A DNA stretch of 64,000 nt from Moniliophthora roreri (taxonomy: Eukaryota; Basidiomycota; Agaricomycetes; Agaricales; Marasmiaceae). Below, piece by piece: positions 10,997-22,854 of this stretch (positions within the stretch are counted from its first letter, which is position 1; every line of letters starts with the position of its first letter). The notes below the pieces were generated by a model. The model was given only the letters and a program-made list of their open reading frames with translations. It was not told the origin of the DNA and made no database searches. The translations under genes were made by a program, and so were the position numbers. The stretch is from NCBI GenBank assembly GCA_001466705.2, contig LATX02000010.1, forward strand, positions 62,001 through 126,000. Direction: 5' to 3'.

Positions 10997-12653
10997 TCAT
11001 GGCCGTGAGACTGATGAGTTCCTTTGATCAAGGGCCTCGTGTACCCAATAGCCCAACATTTGCCGCACAACGTTCGGGCTTGACCAATTTCTGCTAGGAT
11101 GTACACGATTGGTGAGGAGAATAAAGAAGGTTTGCGAGGCTACATTAATCACGGTTAGTTCAAGGCAACTATGGAGTAAAGACAGACGCACGTCGATCAA
11201 TGACCATACTCGTTCCGGTGAAACCAGTATGTCCTGCCGTCTGCAAACTTGCCATCGGGCCAGCCCAATAACTCTGATTCAACTCAAATCCGAGGCCATG
11301 TGCGTCGTTCGGGAACCTCGCGTTATAGTTTGTGAAAATCTGGTCCACCGACTCTGGTTGCAAAATCGTCTTCCCACCGTAGGTGCCGTTATTCAAGATC
11401 ATCTGACAGAATACTGCGAGATCCCAAGCTGTCGAAAACACGCCTGCATGACCAGAAACACCATCAATGCTCCAGGCCTTTTCGTCGTGGACCGTACCCC
11501 TGACCGGTTGGGGGCGTTGAGGTTCGTTATCTCCCTGTACAGCGATCTGGAACTCTGTCGCAGCCACACGACGATTCGAATCTTCGCGGTTTCCACGGTT
11601 GTAGTAGGTGTCATTCATCCCCAATGGGCCAGTGAAGTCATCTCGGAGAAGGTCATCAAGAGGCTTTCCGGTCACCCGTTCGAGCACAATCTGGAGGATC
11701 ATAAAATCTAGATCAAGATACAGTAAGGAACCCTTGGCTCCACCAAATGAATCGGTTCGACACATACTAAGATCCGAGTACAGGTAGACTTCTCCCGGAA
11801 TGTTATCCAGTGGCTGCTGAATGATAGCTTCGCGTCTCGCGGTGATATTGGAGTATCTGTCAAAATATGTTTAGAATCATCCGAAAGCGAAACATGTCAA
11901 GTACCCACGCAATCCAAAGGGGCGGGACGGGACTTGGAGGTAAACCACTGGTATGGGTGAGGAGTTGCAGTATGGTAACGTTTTCCTTCCCGTTTGCTGT
12001 TTGGTCTGATTGGGATTAAGCATTCAACACTCGTAATCGATGTGTAGGCCTACCAGCAAACTCTGGTACGTAGGTCTTCACAGTCTTGTTCAACTCGATT
12101 GCTCCTCGCTCAATTTGTTGCAAGACCAGAATTGTCGTGAACATCTTGGTGAGAGAAGCCACTGGAGTTGATACGGTCAGAACATTGACAATGTCTGCGG
12201 GTGTGGCTACGCACTGTCCCATATGGTTTCCTTCGTCGCCTTCACTCTAGCTTCTTCAGGTAATTCGGTTCCATTGGCATCTCCATACTTAAGAGTATCC
12301 CCAACTGCAAAATAAGATATTACCGTGCCTTGGTAACCAACTCTGCGAACCGACATGAGTCTTTTCTCACTGCGAATATTTTTGAACCTACAACACCGTT
12401 GCTCCGGGGTAAATGGGCCTGACTTCTCCGTGCGTGGCAGTCCCATAGTTTCGTGCAACGAGATACTCTGAAATATTTCTCTCGAGCTCTTTGAAAGGCT
12501 GGGCGGGGAGGAATACCGACTCTGGTGTCCCGATGCGCAGAACATCTGAATAACAAAATAGTTAGACGCATCCTGGAGTTTACGGTATTAAAACGCACCA
12601 GTAGCAGCACGAGCAAACCCCAGCAGCGTCGTCAAGTATGCACATTTAGCCAT
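10997..12653 (-). CDS. Beta-lactamase-like serine hydrolase (class C / PF00144)
   Basis: Serine hydrolase of the penicillin-binding-protein/esterase fold. In fungi such proteins usually act as esterases or lactonases. Motifs appear in order: the SxxK nucleophile motif in DMASLTKMFTT; GAIELNKTVKTYVPEF; the Tyr motif in GEVYLYSDLSM (YSD for YxN); GPLGMNDTYYN; SGHAGVFSTAWDLAVF; and the KTG equivalent HTG in GHTGFTGTS, then TFFILLTNRVHPS. Splicing is needed at several points, among them a GTGCGT intron that makes DMASLTK continuous, and a last intron (GTGCGT...TGTAG) that restores the LLTNRVHP strand, which an unspliced reading would lose to an early stop. ATG 12653 opens a short hydrophobic leader (MAKCAYLTTLLGFARAAT), so the product is probably secreted. 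It is convergent with the inhibitor gene and divergent from the F-box gene. Confidence 0.8.
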
Positions 12654-12745
12654 CCGCGAAAACATCCCAGTGATTTTGGGGATTTTGGAGGTGCAGATAG
12701 CAGATATTGATGCAGGAATCTACAATGGAGAGGATGCAAGCCACT

Positions 12746-12753
12746 TATAAATA
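12746..12753 (+). promoter_or_regulatory. TATA box upstream of F-box gene
   Basis: TATAAATA lies about 190 bp before the preferred ATG at 12940 and about 50 bp before the earlier ATG at 12802. Its position suits transcription towards the F-box gene. Confidence 0.4.
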
Positions 12754-12939
12754 CGATATCAAGAAAGAGAAGCCAATGACAGGATTTTGAATATCCTCCG
12801 CATGGCGAGTGTGATAGTAAAAGAAGCGTCGCGAGCGCCTGCCACTTTGATTCTAGCCGTCATCAAAGGTCAAGTAGGTGGTACATATTCATCTTCCGTT
12901 GAGATACTCTCATCACTTCCCTCAGAAACATATCTCGCA

Positions 12940-14619
12940 ATGACGGCGGCGCAGGGGTCTAATTCATCTCAAACGAGCCTATGCAAAAACTGCGGTCACC
13001 GACTTGACAGCGACGAGACAGAGCTCGAGGCATCGCGTTCAAAGTTCTCAGACACAATCAGTAATATCTTAAATTCAAATGAACCTCCTCCGTTGGATGA
13101 GATCGACTCAATGCGTCGTTGTCTATCGGCTCACGAACGAGCAGCCCGAAACGTGGAGGAGGAGATAACAAGAACAAAGAAATATCTTCAGAGTCTCAAA
13201 GCCGAGAGAAGGGAACTCGAAGGATACATTAAAGACCAAAGGGCGATTCTGAACCCTATTCGACGGATTCCTCACGAGCTACTATCACATATCTTTTCTA
13301 TGTGCGTTGAACACGCCCCAATGACTCACAGCACAGTGTTCCGGAACTCGCTCGCAGCTGACAGAATCGAGTGGACCCTTACTCATGTCTGCTCGCAGTG
13401 GAGATCAGTGGCGCTGGCACTGTCCTCTGACTTTTGGTCGAAGGCTCACATTCGACTCGACTCAACCAGCTCGCGGTTCGGTGGCCATGCCATGCTCTTG
13501 GGACTTCGCCTTCGACGTTCCTCAGGCAAGCCACTGTCTATTTTCATAAAACGTGGCAACCTCGATGCTTCTAGCACAGAGCACTCCCTCCTTGCCACTC
13601 TCCTTCTCTACAACGATCAATGGAGCGGTTTGCGTGTTGACTTGAAGTCAACGGAGCTTCAGACACTGTTATCCGCGGTGAAACCCCCACTTCCAGCCCT
13701 TGGAACCCTAATTTTTCGACATCCGAAGCAGGACGACCCAAACCCGCGCGAGGAGGAAGTAGAGGAGTCATTATGCGACATTTTTCGGAACGCTCCTTCC
13801 CTACGCGACGTTTCCCTCGAACACTTTCGCAATCCGTTGAAAATTCCTCTACCCTATCATCAACTCGTCTCTTTGTCTTTCGCGATTGCAGGAAACTCCT
13901 TCAAGATCAGTCAGCTGCTAAGTGTACTGCGTCTTTCCGAGCGGCTGGAACGGCTTTATGTTGGTTATCATTTTATCGAGGAGGAGAACCCTGATGACTT
14001 AGGTTCGGTGGTACGCCTCCCATCCCTCGAAGCAATGGAGATGTATTGGGATTACGTCAACACTACCATTGAAGAGGTTTATAGGGGAGGAAACCAGCTG
14101 GTGAATTGGCTTATCCTCCCCGAGTTGAATAATTTCTGGGACGAAGGTGACGGGGCCACGGCGGGATCGGTTAGTCTCGATTGCATAGCCTCGCTTCACG
14201 AACGTTCCGGCCGCGCATTGACAGGTTTACGCATAACGGTTAGTGATACCGACGAGGAAATTGCGCGCTCCTTAAAGGGCCACGCTGCCTTGACTTCCCT
14301 CGGTATCGTGAAGGTGGGAGGTAGCTTCACCAAGCAAATTTTCGAAGCCCTTAAAATCCGCGAAGAAGAGTCGGAACGTCTTCTTCCCAAGTTAGAGGAG
14401 CTTACTCTGCAAGGGAGCATGGCATTCGACGCGGTGTCGCTGGTTGAAATGGTGGAATCGCGGTGGCAGTTATCCGAAACCGGCTTTAGCGAGGTTTCCT
14501 GTCCATCGCGCCTCGAACTTGACTGCGATGCGAAGGAGATCCCAACCAACATTCCATATGCCTTTGCACGCTTCAGTGAAGACTGTTTTAAGTCTTTGAA
14601 TTGGGTATTCAGTGCATAA
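12940..14619 (+). CDS. F-box protein, Agaricomycete coiled-coil type
   Basis: Single-exon gene of about 560 aa from ATG 12940; the open frame extends upstream to ATG 12802. The N-terminus has a CKNCGH motif and then a coiled coil (RNVEEEITRTKKYLQSLKAE). The F-box follows: LNPIRRIPHELLSHIFSMC, then HVCSQWRSVALALSSDFW. The rest is a divergent leucine-rich-like region with regularly spaced Leu strands (LGTLIFRHP, LRDVSLEHF, LERLYVGYHF). Such proteins are substrate adaptors for SCF ubiquitin ligases, binding Skp1 through the F-box. This CxxCG plus coiled coil plus F-box layout is a large expanded family in mushrooms. Substrates are unknown. ATG 12940 is preferred because family members begin shortly before the CxxCG motif. 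Confidence 0.85.
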   Translation: MTAAQGSNSSQTSLCKNCGHRLDSDETELEASRSKFSDTISNILNSNEPPPLDEIDSMRRCLSAHERAARNVEEEITRTKKYLQSLKAERRELEGYIKDQRAILNPIRRIPHELLSHIFSMCVEHAPMTHSTVFRNSLAADRIEWTLTHVCSQWRSVALALSSDFWSKAHIRLDSTSSRFGGHAMLLGLRLRRSSGKPLSIFIKRGNLDASSTEHSLLATLLLYNDQWSGLRVDLKSTELQTLLSAVKPPLPALGTLIFRHPKQDDPNPREEEVEESLCDIFRNAPSLRDVSLEHFRNPLKIPLPYHQLVSLSFAIAGNSFKISQLLSVLRLSERLERLYVGYHFIEEENPDDLGSVVRLPSLEAMEMYWDYVNTTIEEVYRGGNQLVNWLILPELNNFWDEGDGATAGSVSLDCIASLHERSGRALTGLRITVSDTDEEIARSLKGHAALTSLGIVKVGGSFTKQIFEALKIREEESERLLPKLEELTLQGSMAFDAVSLVEMVESRWQLSETGFSEVSCPSRLELDCDAKEIPTNIPYAFARFSEDCFKSLNWVFSA

Positions 14620-15819
14620 CATGCCTCAATATCATCTATGTAATACTGAAGTAGTTCAATTCCTTTGAGGTTGCAAATATTACCATCATGAATTTGATCG
14701 TTGTGAAGCACTCGAAAGCGTGAGACAAGTTACGCAACGTCTCCAGAGCCGTTTGCCACCTCAAAGTCGAATAATTTTGCAACGTGTGGATGAGCATAAT
14801 ATGAATCCATTACATCAATGGTATAAGTACGGCGAGCGGAGGTGGCGGCGGGGAGTTGGTCGCGTAAAACACCGACGGCAAGGTCAAACATTCTCCACCA
14901 CCATGCCCTTCTTTGATTCAGTGCAACTAGCAAAAGCAAAAATCCTGACAATGAAAAGATCCGAGTCTCGCTCGGCGCTATTCTGGCAATGCCTACACTG
15001 GATTCTCGACTTCAATTTGCGAAGGATATCGAGTCGGCGGACAATACGGGACTCGCTCGATTAGCCAACAAGTATTCTGAGCAACTGCTGCTACCGAGTA
15101 CGTGTCCAAGTATGTTCACATCATTTACTCTCGTGGGTTTTGTAGTGAAGGCGTCTGTCTATGAGCTTCGGATGCGTTGAGGCTGAAGGAACAGGCAAGT
15201 GGCACTAATTCTTCTAGCAAATAGAATTCTGACCAACAGGGAAAGCCCTTGTACGTGATAGATATAAAATGCCGGTTTGGCGTATAGCGAGCCTGCGAGC
15301 GATCGAGTCTCTCCAACATGGCACCCCCTGAAGACCAAATACATGAAGTTGTCCACTTCACTTCCCCGAGTATCTCTAGCAACGGCCTCATGTAACTTTT
15401 GAGAATACTTCAACCAACGCAGGCCCATCTAGTACTTACAAAAACCTCAACAAAAGTGCCCTTCATCGAAACTTCGATCAAGGCCCGCAGAGAGGAAGAA
15501 ACGGACGGAAGCATGTCATTCGATGCTTCATGACATGTGGATATAATTGGGTCGCATTGGAAGAACTCACCGACGGACCTCAAAGGGCTGAAGTCAAGTC
15601 CGAGGCCCGACTGCCCTATCTGCTTTCGGATTGTCCTAATACTGGGACGACGAGTGGGATAGAAGCACATATTATATTACTGTAATCCTCTCCCATAAAG
15701 AACTTGTACAAAGGCTGTGGGACGACAATCAGAAACCAATAACACTGCAATGATATATGTGAACCCACCAGTAGGAAGGTAATGTGCCAGCCTCGCGGTC
15801 TCGATGGGATACGAGTTTC
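14620..15819. other. Unresolved 1.2 kb between F-box and TPT1 genes
   Basis: Several overlapping short ORFs on both strands look partly protein-like. One is a plus-strand stretch reading MPTLDSRLQFAKDIESADN, near 14989. Others are minus-strand stretches around 15160-15670, with a splice-like GTAAGT at about 15437 after TFVEVF. None joins into a frame with a recognisable domain. It may hold a decayed gene or a rapidly evolving one. Confidence 0.35.
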
Positions 15820-16856
15820 CTACACATCTTTCGACTGCCATTCGCCGACGTCTAGCTCACGTACAGCGCCCTTCTCTCTCACCTCCACTTTCTCGAAGTA
15901 TCGTGGGCTCAGTAATCCCGTTTTGTCGCCTTCGCTCAGGACGACACCATTGTCTGAGAGGAAGAACTTGATGCCATCAGATATAGCAAGTGCAACATTC
16001 ACATAGATGAAAACCGTCGCAGATTTGCGCATGCCTAAACTATCGTTATCAACAAAGCGGTGCTTACGAGTGAGCACAGAATGCACATACCGCTGATTGT
16101 CTGTCCAGTCAGGCCTTGCGCAAGATGTATATGATTTCGCTTCATCTTTGAGAGTCCTTGTTTCGCTGCAAGTCCGAGATTGAGCATTTCAGGGATATCG
16201 TGATCAGGCGACGCAACATACATATAGTCTCCCAGGCTTGTTTATCTGTTCCATGAATCGCCACGCCAGAGGGTATATCAGAGATGGCGAGGATAGGTCT
16301 AAGCTCCAGCTTGACTGCCTAAAGATCCTTTCGGGTCATTTCTTTAGTCGTGACGGGTCAACGTGCAACGTACCTTGATAGAATGCCCTTGATTCGCCTT
16401 TATCCACCACTCATCCTCTCCGGCTTCATTTTTCTCAGATATCAGACCATATCTCTGCTTTGCATCAGCTGCCACGATCCCTTTCAACATGCCAAAGTCG
16501 ACGTTTTGCGATTTTAATCTTTGATTCGAGAGCTGGCCAGAGTCGCTATATTCAACTGTTTGCAACTGACAGTATGTACAACTTACCAGATCGTTGACCT
16601 TCACGAATCCATCCGGACGCATGAGTAATTTTTCGCTCTGTGCGCCATGTCGAAGTAACCAAGAAAGCGTTTTTGATATGCGGACTTCTGGGGTATCTTT
16701 TGGAAGGCCTCGCAATTTTGATGAAGGCTGCGATGACGAATCGGATTTGTTCTTGTTCTGAGGCTTTATACGATTCTTCTGCTGCTTTTGATCTGGAGGA
16801 GGCGGTTGTGAGGAGGAAGGAATAGCCGAATCGGCTGCTGCTGCTGATGATTCCAT
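15820..16856 (-). CDS. TPT1: tRNA 2'-phosphotransferase (Tpt1/KptA)
   Basis: Removes the 2'-phosphate left at the splice junction of tRNAs by fungal-type ligase, transferring it to NAD+ to give ADP-ribose 1'',2''-cyclic phosphate. The four catalytic regions are visible after splicing: Arg in LSWLLRHGAQ; His in VAIHGTDKQAW; Arg-His-x-His in KMKRNHIHLAQGL; and Arg in GMRKSATVFIYVNV. The family C-terminal motif NGVVLSEGDKTGLLSPRYF follows. The exon 1 N-terminal extension is Ser/Gln/Pro-rich, then KLRGLPKDTPEVRISK. Four introns are needed; donors read GTAAGT, GTACGT, GTATGT and GTATGT. The product is about 270 aa, normal for the family. ATG 16856 is well placed. It lies head-to-tail with RPF2 on the same strand. 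Confidence 0.92.
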
Positions 16857-17041
16857 TCTAAAGAGTTTTGCTTAGCGCACCGGCAGATGCTCGGTGTATT
16901 CGGCGTATGAGGTATCCACAGAGTTCTAATCTAGGACCTCATTTTTCGTATAACTCTCCGGTCAGTCATTCATTGAAGGAGCTCGTACATGTACTGCTAT
17001 CCTAACTGTACAGACAAAAGGTGAACAAGGGCCATCGTCAA

Positions 17042-18214
17042 TTATTCGAGCTTTCTCTTCTTTGACACCCTACCCTCCGTTGCATCCTCAGCATCAAACT
17101 TGCCGCCCTTCAGACCCTTCATCTTCCTCGTCTGCAACTTGTTAAGATCCTGTTTCCCAACATGCACTCTTCCTCTGAGATCACCCATTTCGTCGACCTC
17201 CATATTCTTGCTCTTCTTACCTAAGCCCTTCTCCACATCCGTCTTCTTCAACTTGGGCCTTTTCATCGCCTGCTTGAGCAGTTCAGGATCTGGATCGGTG
17301 TGTCGGCGAAGAACTAGATCTATCGAAGGCCCCATGTTGTTCAGCTCCACTCGGGGGATGCGTGTACCAGACGAGAGGAGTTTGAGGGTGTATGTTCGGA
17401 TGTGAACTTTTGGAAGTGAGGCTGTGGACGAGTCCGTCGATGTCGTATTGAGTGTCGAAGGTGTAGGCGCGCAGGATACGCTAATAACATGCTCGATACC
17501 GGCAAGACATATTGAGGGCACCTCTTCGGCATTGAAGAAGCTCATCAGCATCGATTTCAGTTGAATGAACCTCGGATGTGTGTCGAAAAGTTCAGAGGCA
17601 AAGTGCATCAAAGGTTTGTGTCCTGGCGTTGACTTTGCTGACTAGAAGAAAGCGTTAGGGTCACCGTTTAGAGGTATTGGGTATAGATAACGCACCTTTA
17701 TATCGTTCATGCCCACAAAGTTATCGACCCCGACTTCTATCATGTCGAGTACCTTGCCATCGTACATTCGAACGAATGTCAGCCCATTCGGCCGTTTTTT
17801 CGTGCTTTGCCCAATTGCAAAAAGCGATGCATCGTTCTTTGATGACCAGAACTCGAGAGACTGTATTGACGAGGGCCCAGAAGCAGAAGTTGATGAGTCG
17901 AATGGATGGATAACGTTCTTTTTTGAGAAGGAGATTGCGTTTGGTCGTTTCAATGCCATCTAAGAGAAAACAACTCAAGTGAGCCAAAGTGTAAGAGCGA
18001 TAATATCCATGACACACCAGATCCTTCATGACATTGTTCACAACCTCTCCCGTATGAGTGCCTTTGACAAAAATTGCGGTTCTTGGGTCCTCGATCTCTT
18101 TGGGTTCCCGGGCCTCTAAAGCACGTTTCGACCGAGCATTTTTGGGTTTTCTAGGATTTTATCAGAAGATTTCAACTGAAATTTCAACAAAAAGGCATAC
18201 ACTACTCGGAGCAT
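17042..18214 (-). CDS. RPF2: Ribosome production factor 2 (Brix domain)
   Basis: Nucleolar 60S assembly factor; with Rrs1 it recruits the 5S RNP to pre-ribosomes. Splicing gives about 330 aa. The N-terminus reads MLRVV, then KPKNARSKRALEAREPK after a GTATGC intron, then TAIFVKGTHTGEVVNNVMKDL. The Brix core continues with ALKRPNAISFSKKN, SLEFWSSKNDASLFAIGQ, RPNGLTFVRMYDGKVLDMIE and KPLMHFASELFDTHPRF, then FIQLKSMLMSFFNAEEVPSI. The C-terminus is Lys-rich (KMKGLKGGKFDAE...SKKRKLE), typical for a nucleolar RNA-binding tail. Introns before MALKRP (CTTAG acceptor) and between DIK and SAKSTPGHK keep frame. Length and motif order match the family. Confidence 0.93.
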
Positions 18215-18816
18215 GGCCGGGCCTTTTGGGGAAAGTGATGGTGGTTACTGAGGAAAATTTTTAGCGCCCACACCTTGGCTTCTGACCTCGGCCTGTAACT
18301 CGTACTATCAGTATACGGGAATTCATGCACGCTTCTCAAGGCCTGGAACCCGAAAGGAAACATGTAGAATTTACAAAGAATCAAAGCTTGGAAGGGCATA
18401 GGAATCGCCAAGTAGAGCGGCTCAGTCGGGATCGATACTATCGACCGTTCAACTATCCATGTCACTGCCAGAAGCTCAAACCCACCAACACGTAGTGTTC
18501 TACTAATTCCATCGCTCTTCTTGGCGCCCCACCCTCGCTTGACACATTTCTCCCATGTTCAATAGCCCAAAAGGAACTACTATCCACGGAGATTTCTATA
18601 GCGCAGGGGATCGGAACAAGTGAGCAATCGACTACTATCATTCAATGGGGTCGCGTCAATCGCTCCGGTGTCGGCGTGTGGGACAAGGTGGTTATTCTTG
18701 AAGGGCATGGATATAGATGTGAATACAAGCGCTAGTGGACCTACGCTTAGTCTTCCCGGTCGTCTCCATGAAACGGAATTATGGCACAAACGTCAAAACC
18801 CCAGTAGCTCGGAGGA

Positions 18817-19130
18817 CTTTAGTGACAAATCGCGAAGTAGACCAAAGCCCAGTTCGTGCTCGGTTCGTGCATTTGATGTAGGACAATAGATGAATAGGAT
18901 GCAGACGATACGAGTACTTGACAGAATTTATAATAAGTCTGCAGAGCAGATTGGTCGTCCGACGTTGATCATGCTGGGAAAGTCTCGAGAATCTGAAGTG
19001 TTGCGACTGCGAGTACAAATCTGTTTTCTGCGTCTGTCACTGCGTGTGGTCTTACATGAGTGGATTCCGAGATGAAGTGAGAGAGAGAGGCGCACCCAGA
19101 GTAAAAACATTCTCCCTCAAAAACACCTGG
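18817..19130 (+). repeat. Dispersed repeat, copy A
   Basis: A first block at about 18828-18915 (CGCGAAGTAGACC..., CAGTTCGTGCTCGGTTCGT..., GAATAGGATGCAGA-GATACGAGTA) matches 22680-22766. A second block at about 18980-19115 (CTCGAGAATCTGAAG-GTTGCGACTGCGAGTAC..., CTGCGTCTGTCACTGCGTG, GAGAGAGAGGCGCACCCAGAG) matches 22478-22610 and, more weakly, 25425-25500. No ORF or terminal repeats are evident, so the element class is unknown. Confidence 0.6.
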
Positions 19131-19662
19131 AGTTGGGGGGTCCTACGTGTCAATATCTGAAGGCATTGGTCGCACCTCGATTGAAACAGTGCCTAGATAA
19201 ATGTTTCTGTGACCAATATTGATGCATGCGATTCCGCGTTCGCTTCTGGGACGTCGGGAACTGGCAATGATTTTTGGTTGAGCGATGTGGTTGTTCAAAT
19301 AAGCGCCCATGTTGCTTCTCTACTGTATCTCCTACGATGTAACCACTCCGAGAGGCTTTATCAAGCTGCAGCGGGAACCAACTCGAAAAATACCCGAATC
19401 CAATAAACTTGGTCTGTATTCGCTTCATCTCATGTGCTCGGATATTCATCTTTATGCTGCTGAGAAGTTGAGGTTGCTCAGGGTTATTGAAATGCCTCGC
19501 TTTCCCTTCTTCTTTCCATCTAGTAGAGCTCTTAGTTGGGTTCTCAGCAAAAGGATGCAGCGGGTTGTTTCTCTGGTTCCATGAAAGCGAGGTTTATGAT
19601 AGTCTAGTGGACAAGTGAGTATCTTGTTCCTGTCACGGTGGACGCTCGAATTGACACTTAAA

Positions 19663-19670
19663 TATATAAA
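19663..19670 (+). promoter_or_regulatory. TATA box of NACHT gene 1
   Basis: TATATAAA lies 128 bp before the ATG at 19798. The second NACHT gene has a matching TATATAAA upstream of its own start. Confidence 0.4.
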
Positions 19671-19797
19671 GCAACGGCGGCACAATTACGGCTTCCTACT
19701 TGTATGGCCAAACTTCAACTCTTAATCATACGACCACGTTGGGTATCTTGCCACCTTTATCGCTCCTTTGTCCGGACCCCTTCGGCCCCCTAGGCTG

Positions 19798-22173
19798 ATG
19801 GCGTTCAATCGCTCAAATGTCAACGTTGCGAGAGATGCTAAAAACATTGTATATGGGGATCAAGTTATTTATGGAAGCATATCGTCGAATCTGGACGATG
19901 CAGGTGAGTTTTTGAAGCCTCATTACAGGATAGCGTGGATGACACTTTGAAGTTTCGGAAGCGACTCTCAAATCGCTTGCACAAAGATCCGCCCCTAATG
20001 CATGCCATGACTCCGAACAGCGTTCTCCCCCGCCCAACTGCCATCCTGGTACTCGTACACGGATTCTCGAGGAGCTGAGCCAGTGGTTTGAGGACAGCTC
20101 TAAGACTACTAAGGTCTTCTGGTTCCATGGCTCAGCAGGGATAGGAAAGTCCGCGATAGCGCAGAACCTGGCAGAGAAGTACGCGGGCAAGAAGGTTGCT
20201 GCAACATTCTTCTTCTCGCGGAACGACACCACTCGAGACAATTTAGCTCCGTTTGTGGCTAGCATTGCCTACCAATTCGCTACGTCCGGCTGTTTGAGGC
20301 CTCTGCTGGGTCCTGCAATCATCAAGGCAATCCGTTCCGACCTCACTCTCTTCCACAAGTCTTACGAGAATCAGTTCGAGAAATTGATAATTGAACCATG
20401 TTCTGAACTCGAGATGACGAACTTGGATTGTATTCCAAACACCATCATTATTGACGGCCTCGATGAATGCATCGATCATCTATCTCAGGAGAGACTTCTG
20501 GGAATCATTTATGAGGCCACCACCGTTCCCCGCATTCCAGTTCCTTGGGTATTCCTCATCTTCAGTCGTCCGGAGCCTCAGATTCGTGATGCCTTTGACG
20601 ACTTTAGGACAATTTTGAGGAGTTTTGACTTTAATTCATCGGATGAGGCGCACCGAGACATCCAGATGTATTTTACCGACCAATTCGCCATACTTCGAAA
20701 GAAACATCGCCGTGCCTTGCGTCACGAAGGGACATCCTGGCCTAACAAGGACGCAATTGATCAGCTCGTTGACAGAGCCGATGGGCAATTCATTTTCGCT
20801 GTCACAGTGGTCAAGTACATTGACACTCGTGACGAGCGACCTCAGGATCGGTTGGACACCATTCTTCGCATCTACGTCGAGCGCGAATCGGAATCTCCTT
20901 ATTCGGATTTGGATCTGCTGTATCGTCAGATACTTTCAACATGTCACCGATGGGAGAAAGTCCGGTCAATCATGGAAATACTGGTCACACCTCACAAAAG
21001 CCCATTGGATGATTCCGTTTGGGAGATTTCTTGGCGTTCTCCTGCTATAGTTGCCTTTCTACTCGACCTTCAAACAGGTGAAGTTGAAGCAATCCTATCC
21101 AGACTGCACTCGGTGCTACGGATGCCAGAGGATGACGACCATGATATACATATCACTCATGCCTCATTCACCGAGTTCCTCTCCGATCGCAACCGCTCTG
21201 GAGAGTATTATACTCCAGAGATGTCGAGTTCAAACTACTTTGATTGTGTAGCCGTGTCACTCCTGCGCACATTCTCCACCTTGAAACTGCATTATCCTCT
21301 CTGTTACCCGCAGTCTGAGTTCATAACGGCTTTTTCACGGTGGGAACGCATGCTACGGAACGATCCGAGTAGATTGATACATTATTCACATCACTATTGG
21401 CGCTACTGCAAGGAAGTCGAGTCTCCAAGTGCTGATCTGATTGCGGCACTAAGCTCTTTTGACCCATGTTCGTTCATAGCAGCATGCATGTTTCATGGCT
21501 TCGACTTGTACTTATATTCCTGGGAGATTGTCACCAAGTGGGCAAAGGTCTGTATTTTGGACTTTAACCTGACGATGGCTAATTCGAGCCAACAGTCTTT
21601 CGGGAAAAGTACTCAATGCTTTGTTGAGAAATGGGAGCCCTTTTTCCAAGGTGTTTGTGTTGCTTTCCCTCCCGTGATCTCACCACAAAAAGCCCTCTGG
21701 TGGACGTTTGACTTTGAACGTCATCTCTGTCATGATCCCTATCCCCGAAGAATGTTTTTGCAGGAACTGTACTCTATCAATCAGGCAGCTATGAAATCAT
21801 ATCCAAAAGGTCATACTTTCCTGGTCCTACCGGCCGATAATCGTGTGCAACTTCCGAAGGACTGGATTGTTACGCACGCTACAAAGAACAATGGAGAGGC
21901 GTTCATGAAGGTATCTCGTGCATTCTATGCCTTTGAAAACTGCCCCGAATTATTACTTGACGATGTTTGGGACGACACCTGCAAAACTGTCTTGCGGGAT
22001 TGGATCAAGGTACGCCGATCCAGTTCCTTTCCCCTAACAGCAAACTGAAGTCCTCGTAGGAAGATGACTTGACTAACCTCAAATTACTCCTGAAGGACCG
22101 TGCGGAGATATTCGGAATTCCTCTCCGACGTCGCACTATCAAGGCAAGAGGTACCAACAGAAAGCAGGAATGA
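19798..22173 (+). CDS. NACHT-domain NTPase (NLR-like), gene 1
   Basis: STAND-type ATPase of about 750 aa. N-terminal segment MAFNRSNVNVARDAKNIVYGD contains the xxGDQ pattern common at the start of mushroom NACHT proteins. An intron (GTGAGT, about 19902-19949) leads to SPPPNCHPGTR-RILEEL, the family pre-NACHT motif. Walker A is HGSAGIGKSAIAQ (about 20128-20165) and Walker B is TIIIDGLDECID (about 20440-20475), followed by LIFSRPEPQIR and the helical NACHT-associated part. The C-terminus (HTFLVLPADNRVQLPKDW, then FGIPLRRRTIK after a GTACGC intron) is shared with gene 2. No WD, ankyrin or TPR repeats follow. Such proteins are candidates for self/non-self or heterokaryon recognition; that role is inference here. 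ATG 19798 is the start; much of the frame upstream of 20255 has no ATG. Confidence 0.85.
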
Positions 22174-22390
22174 ATCCTTACAGGGAATTGCTGCTTGACG
22201 TCCGTCATATCGAGGTACTTGAATACCTATCACCACAATCGGAGTAGTCAATGGCACTCCTAGCATGCTAACTGAGTCTCAAGGGTCGAAGTCTATGGAA
22301 TGGTGGAGTTTATGGAACAAGGAACGAAGAACCACGGTGGGACCGGCTGCAAAGAAGCGAGAATCTCGCGCGTTGTTTAACGCAAAATGA

Positions 22391-22790
22391 TTGATGGATA
22401 GGGTGTCGACGACGTGGATACACGATAAAATCTATGATTTGCCAAGAAACACGGAAGTCTGTCAATCATCCTCTTTTCGTCAGGAAATTCTCGAAAAGCT
22501 GGAGCGTTGCGACTGCGAGTACAAGTCTGGGTTCTGCGTCTGTCACTGCGTGCTACATGGAATCCCAAAATGGAGAGAGAGACGCACCCAGAGCAAATCG
22601 TTCTCCCTCAAAGCACCTCCGACTTGATAAATAACGTGAGTGATGCGATAGGTGTTCCCTAAATTTCACCATCTACCAATCGCGAAGTAAACCGAAGTTC
22701 AGTTCGTGCTCGGTTCGTACATTTCGTGTAGAACAATAGATGAATAGGATGCAGAAGATACGAGTAGAATCCATAATGAGTCAAGAGAGC
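22391..22790 (+). repeat. Dispersed repeat, copy B (two blocks)
   Basis: The second block of the repeat is at about 22478-22620 and the first block at about 22670-22766, each close to copy A at 18817-19130, but in the opposite block order. It lies just 3' of the NACHT gene 1 coding region. Confidence 0.6.
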
Positions 22791-22854
22791 GGGAGAATCG
22801 TCCAATGTCGATGACTCGATCATCCTCGGACACGCATCTCTCGGAAAATCTTGA

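Larger units (their letters stand above)
18215..19797. other. Repeat-bearing intergenic region
   Basis: Contains copy A of a dispersed repeat (about 18817-19130) and the promoter of the first NACHT gene. Short ORFs show no domain. A TATA-like TATATAAA lies at 19663-19670. Confidence 0.5.
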
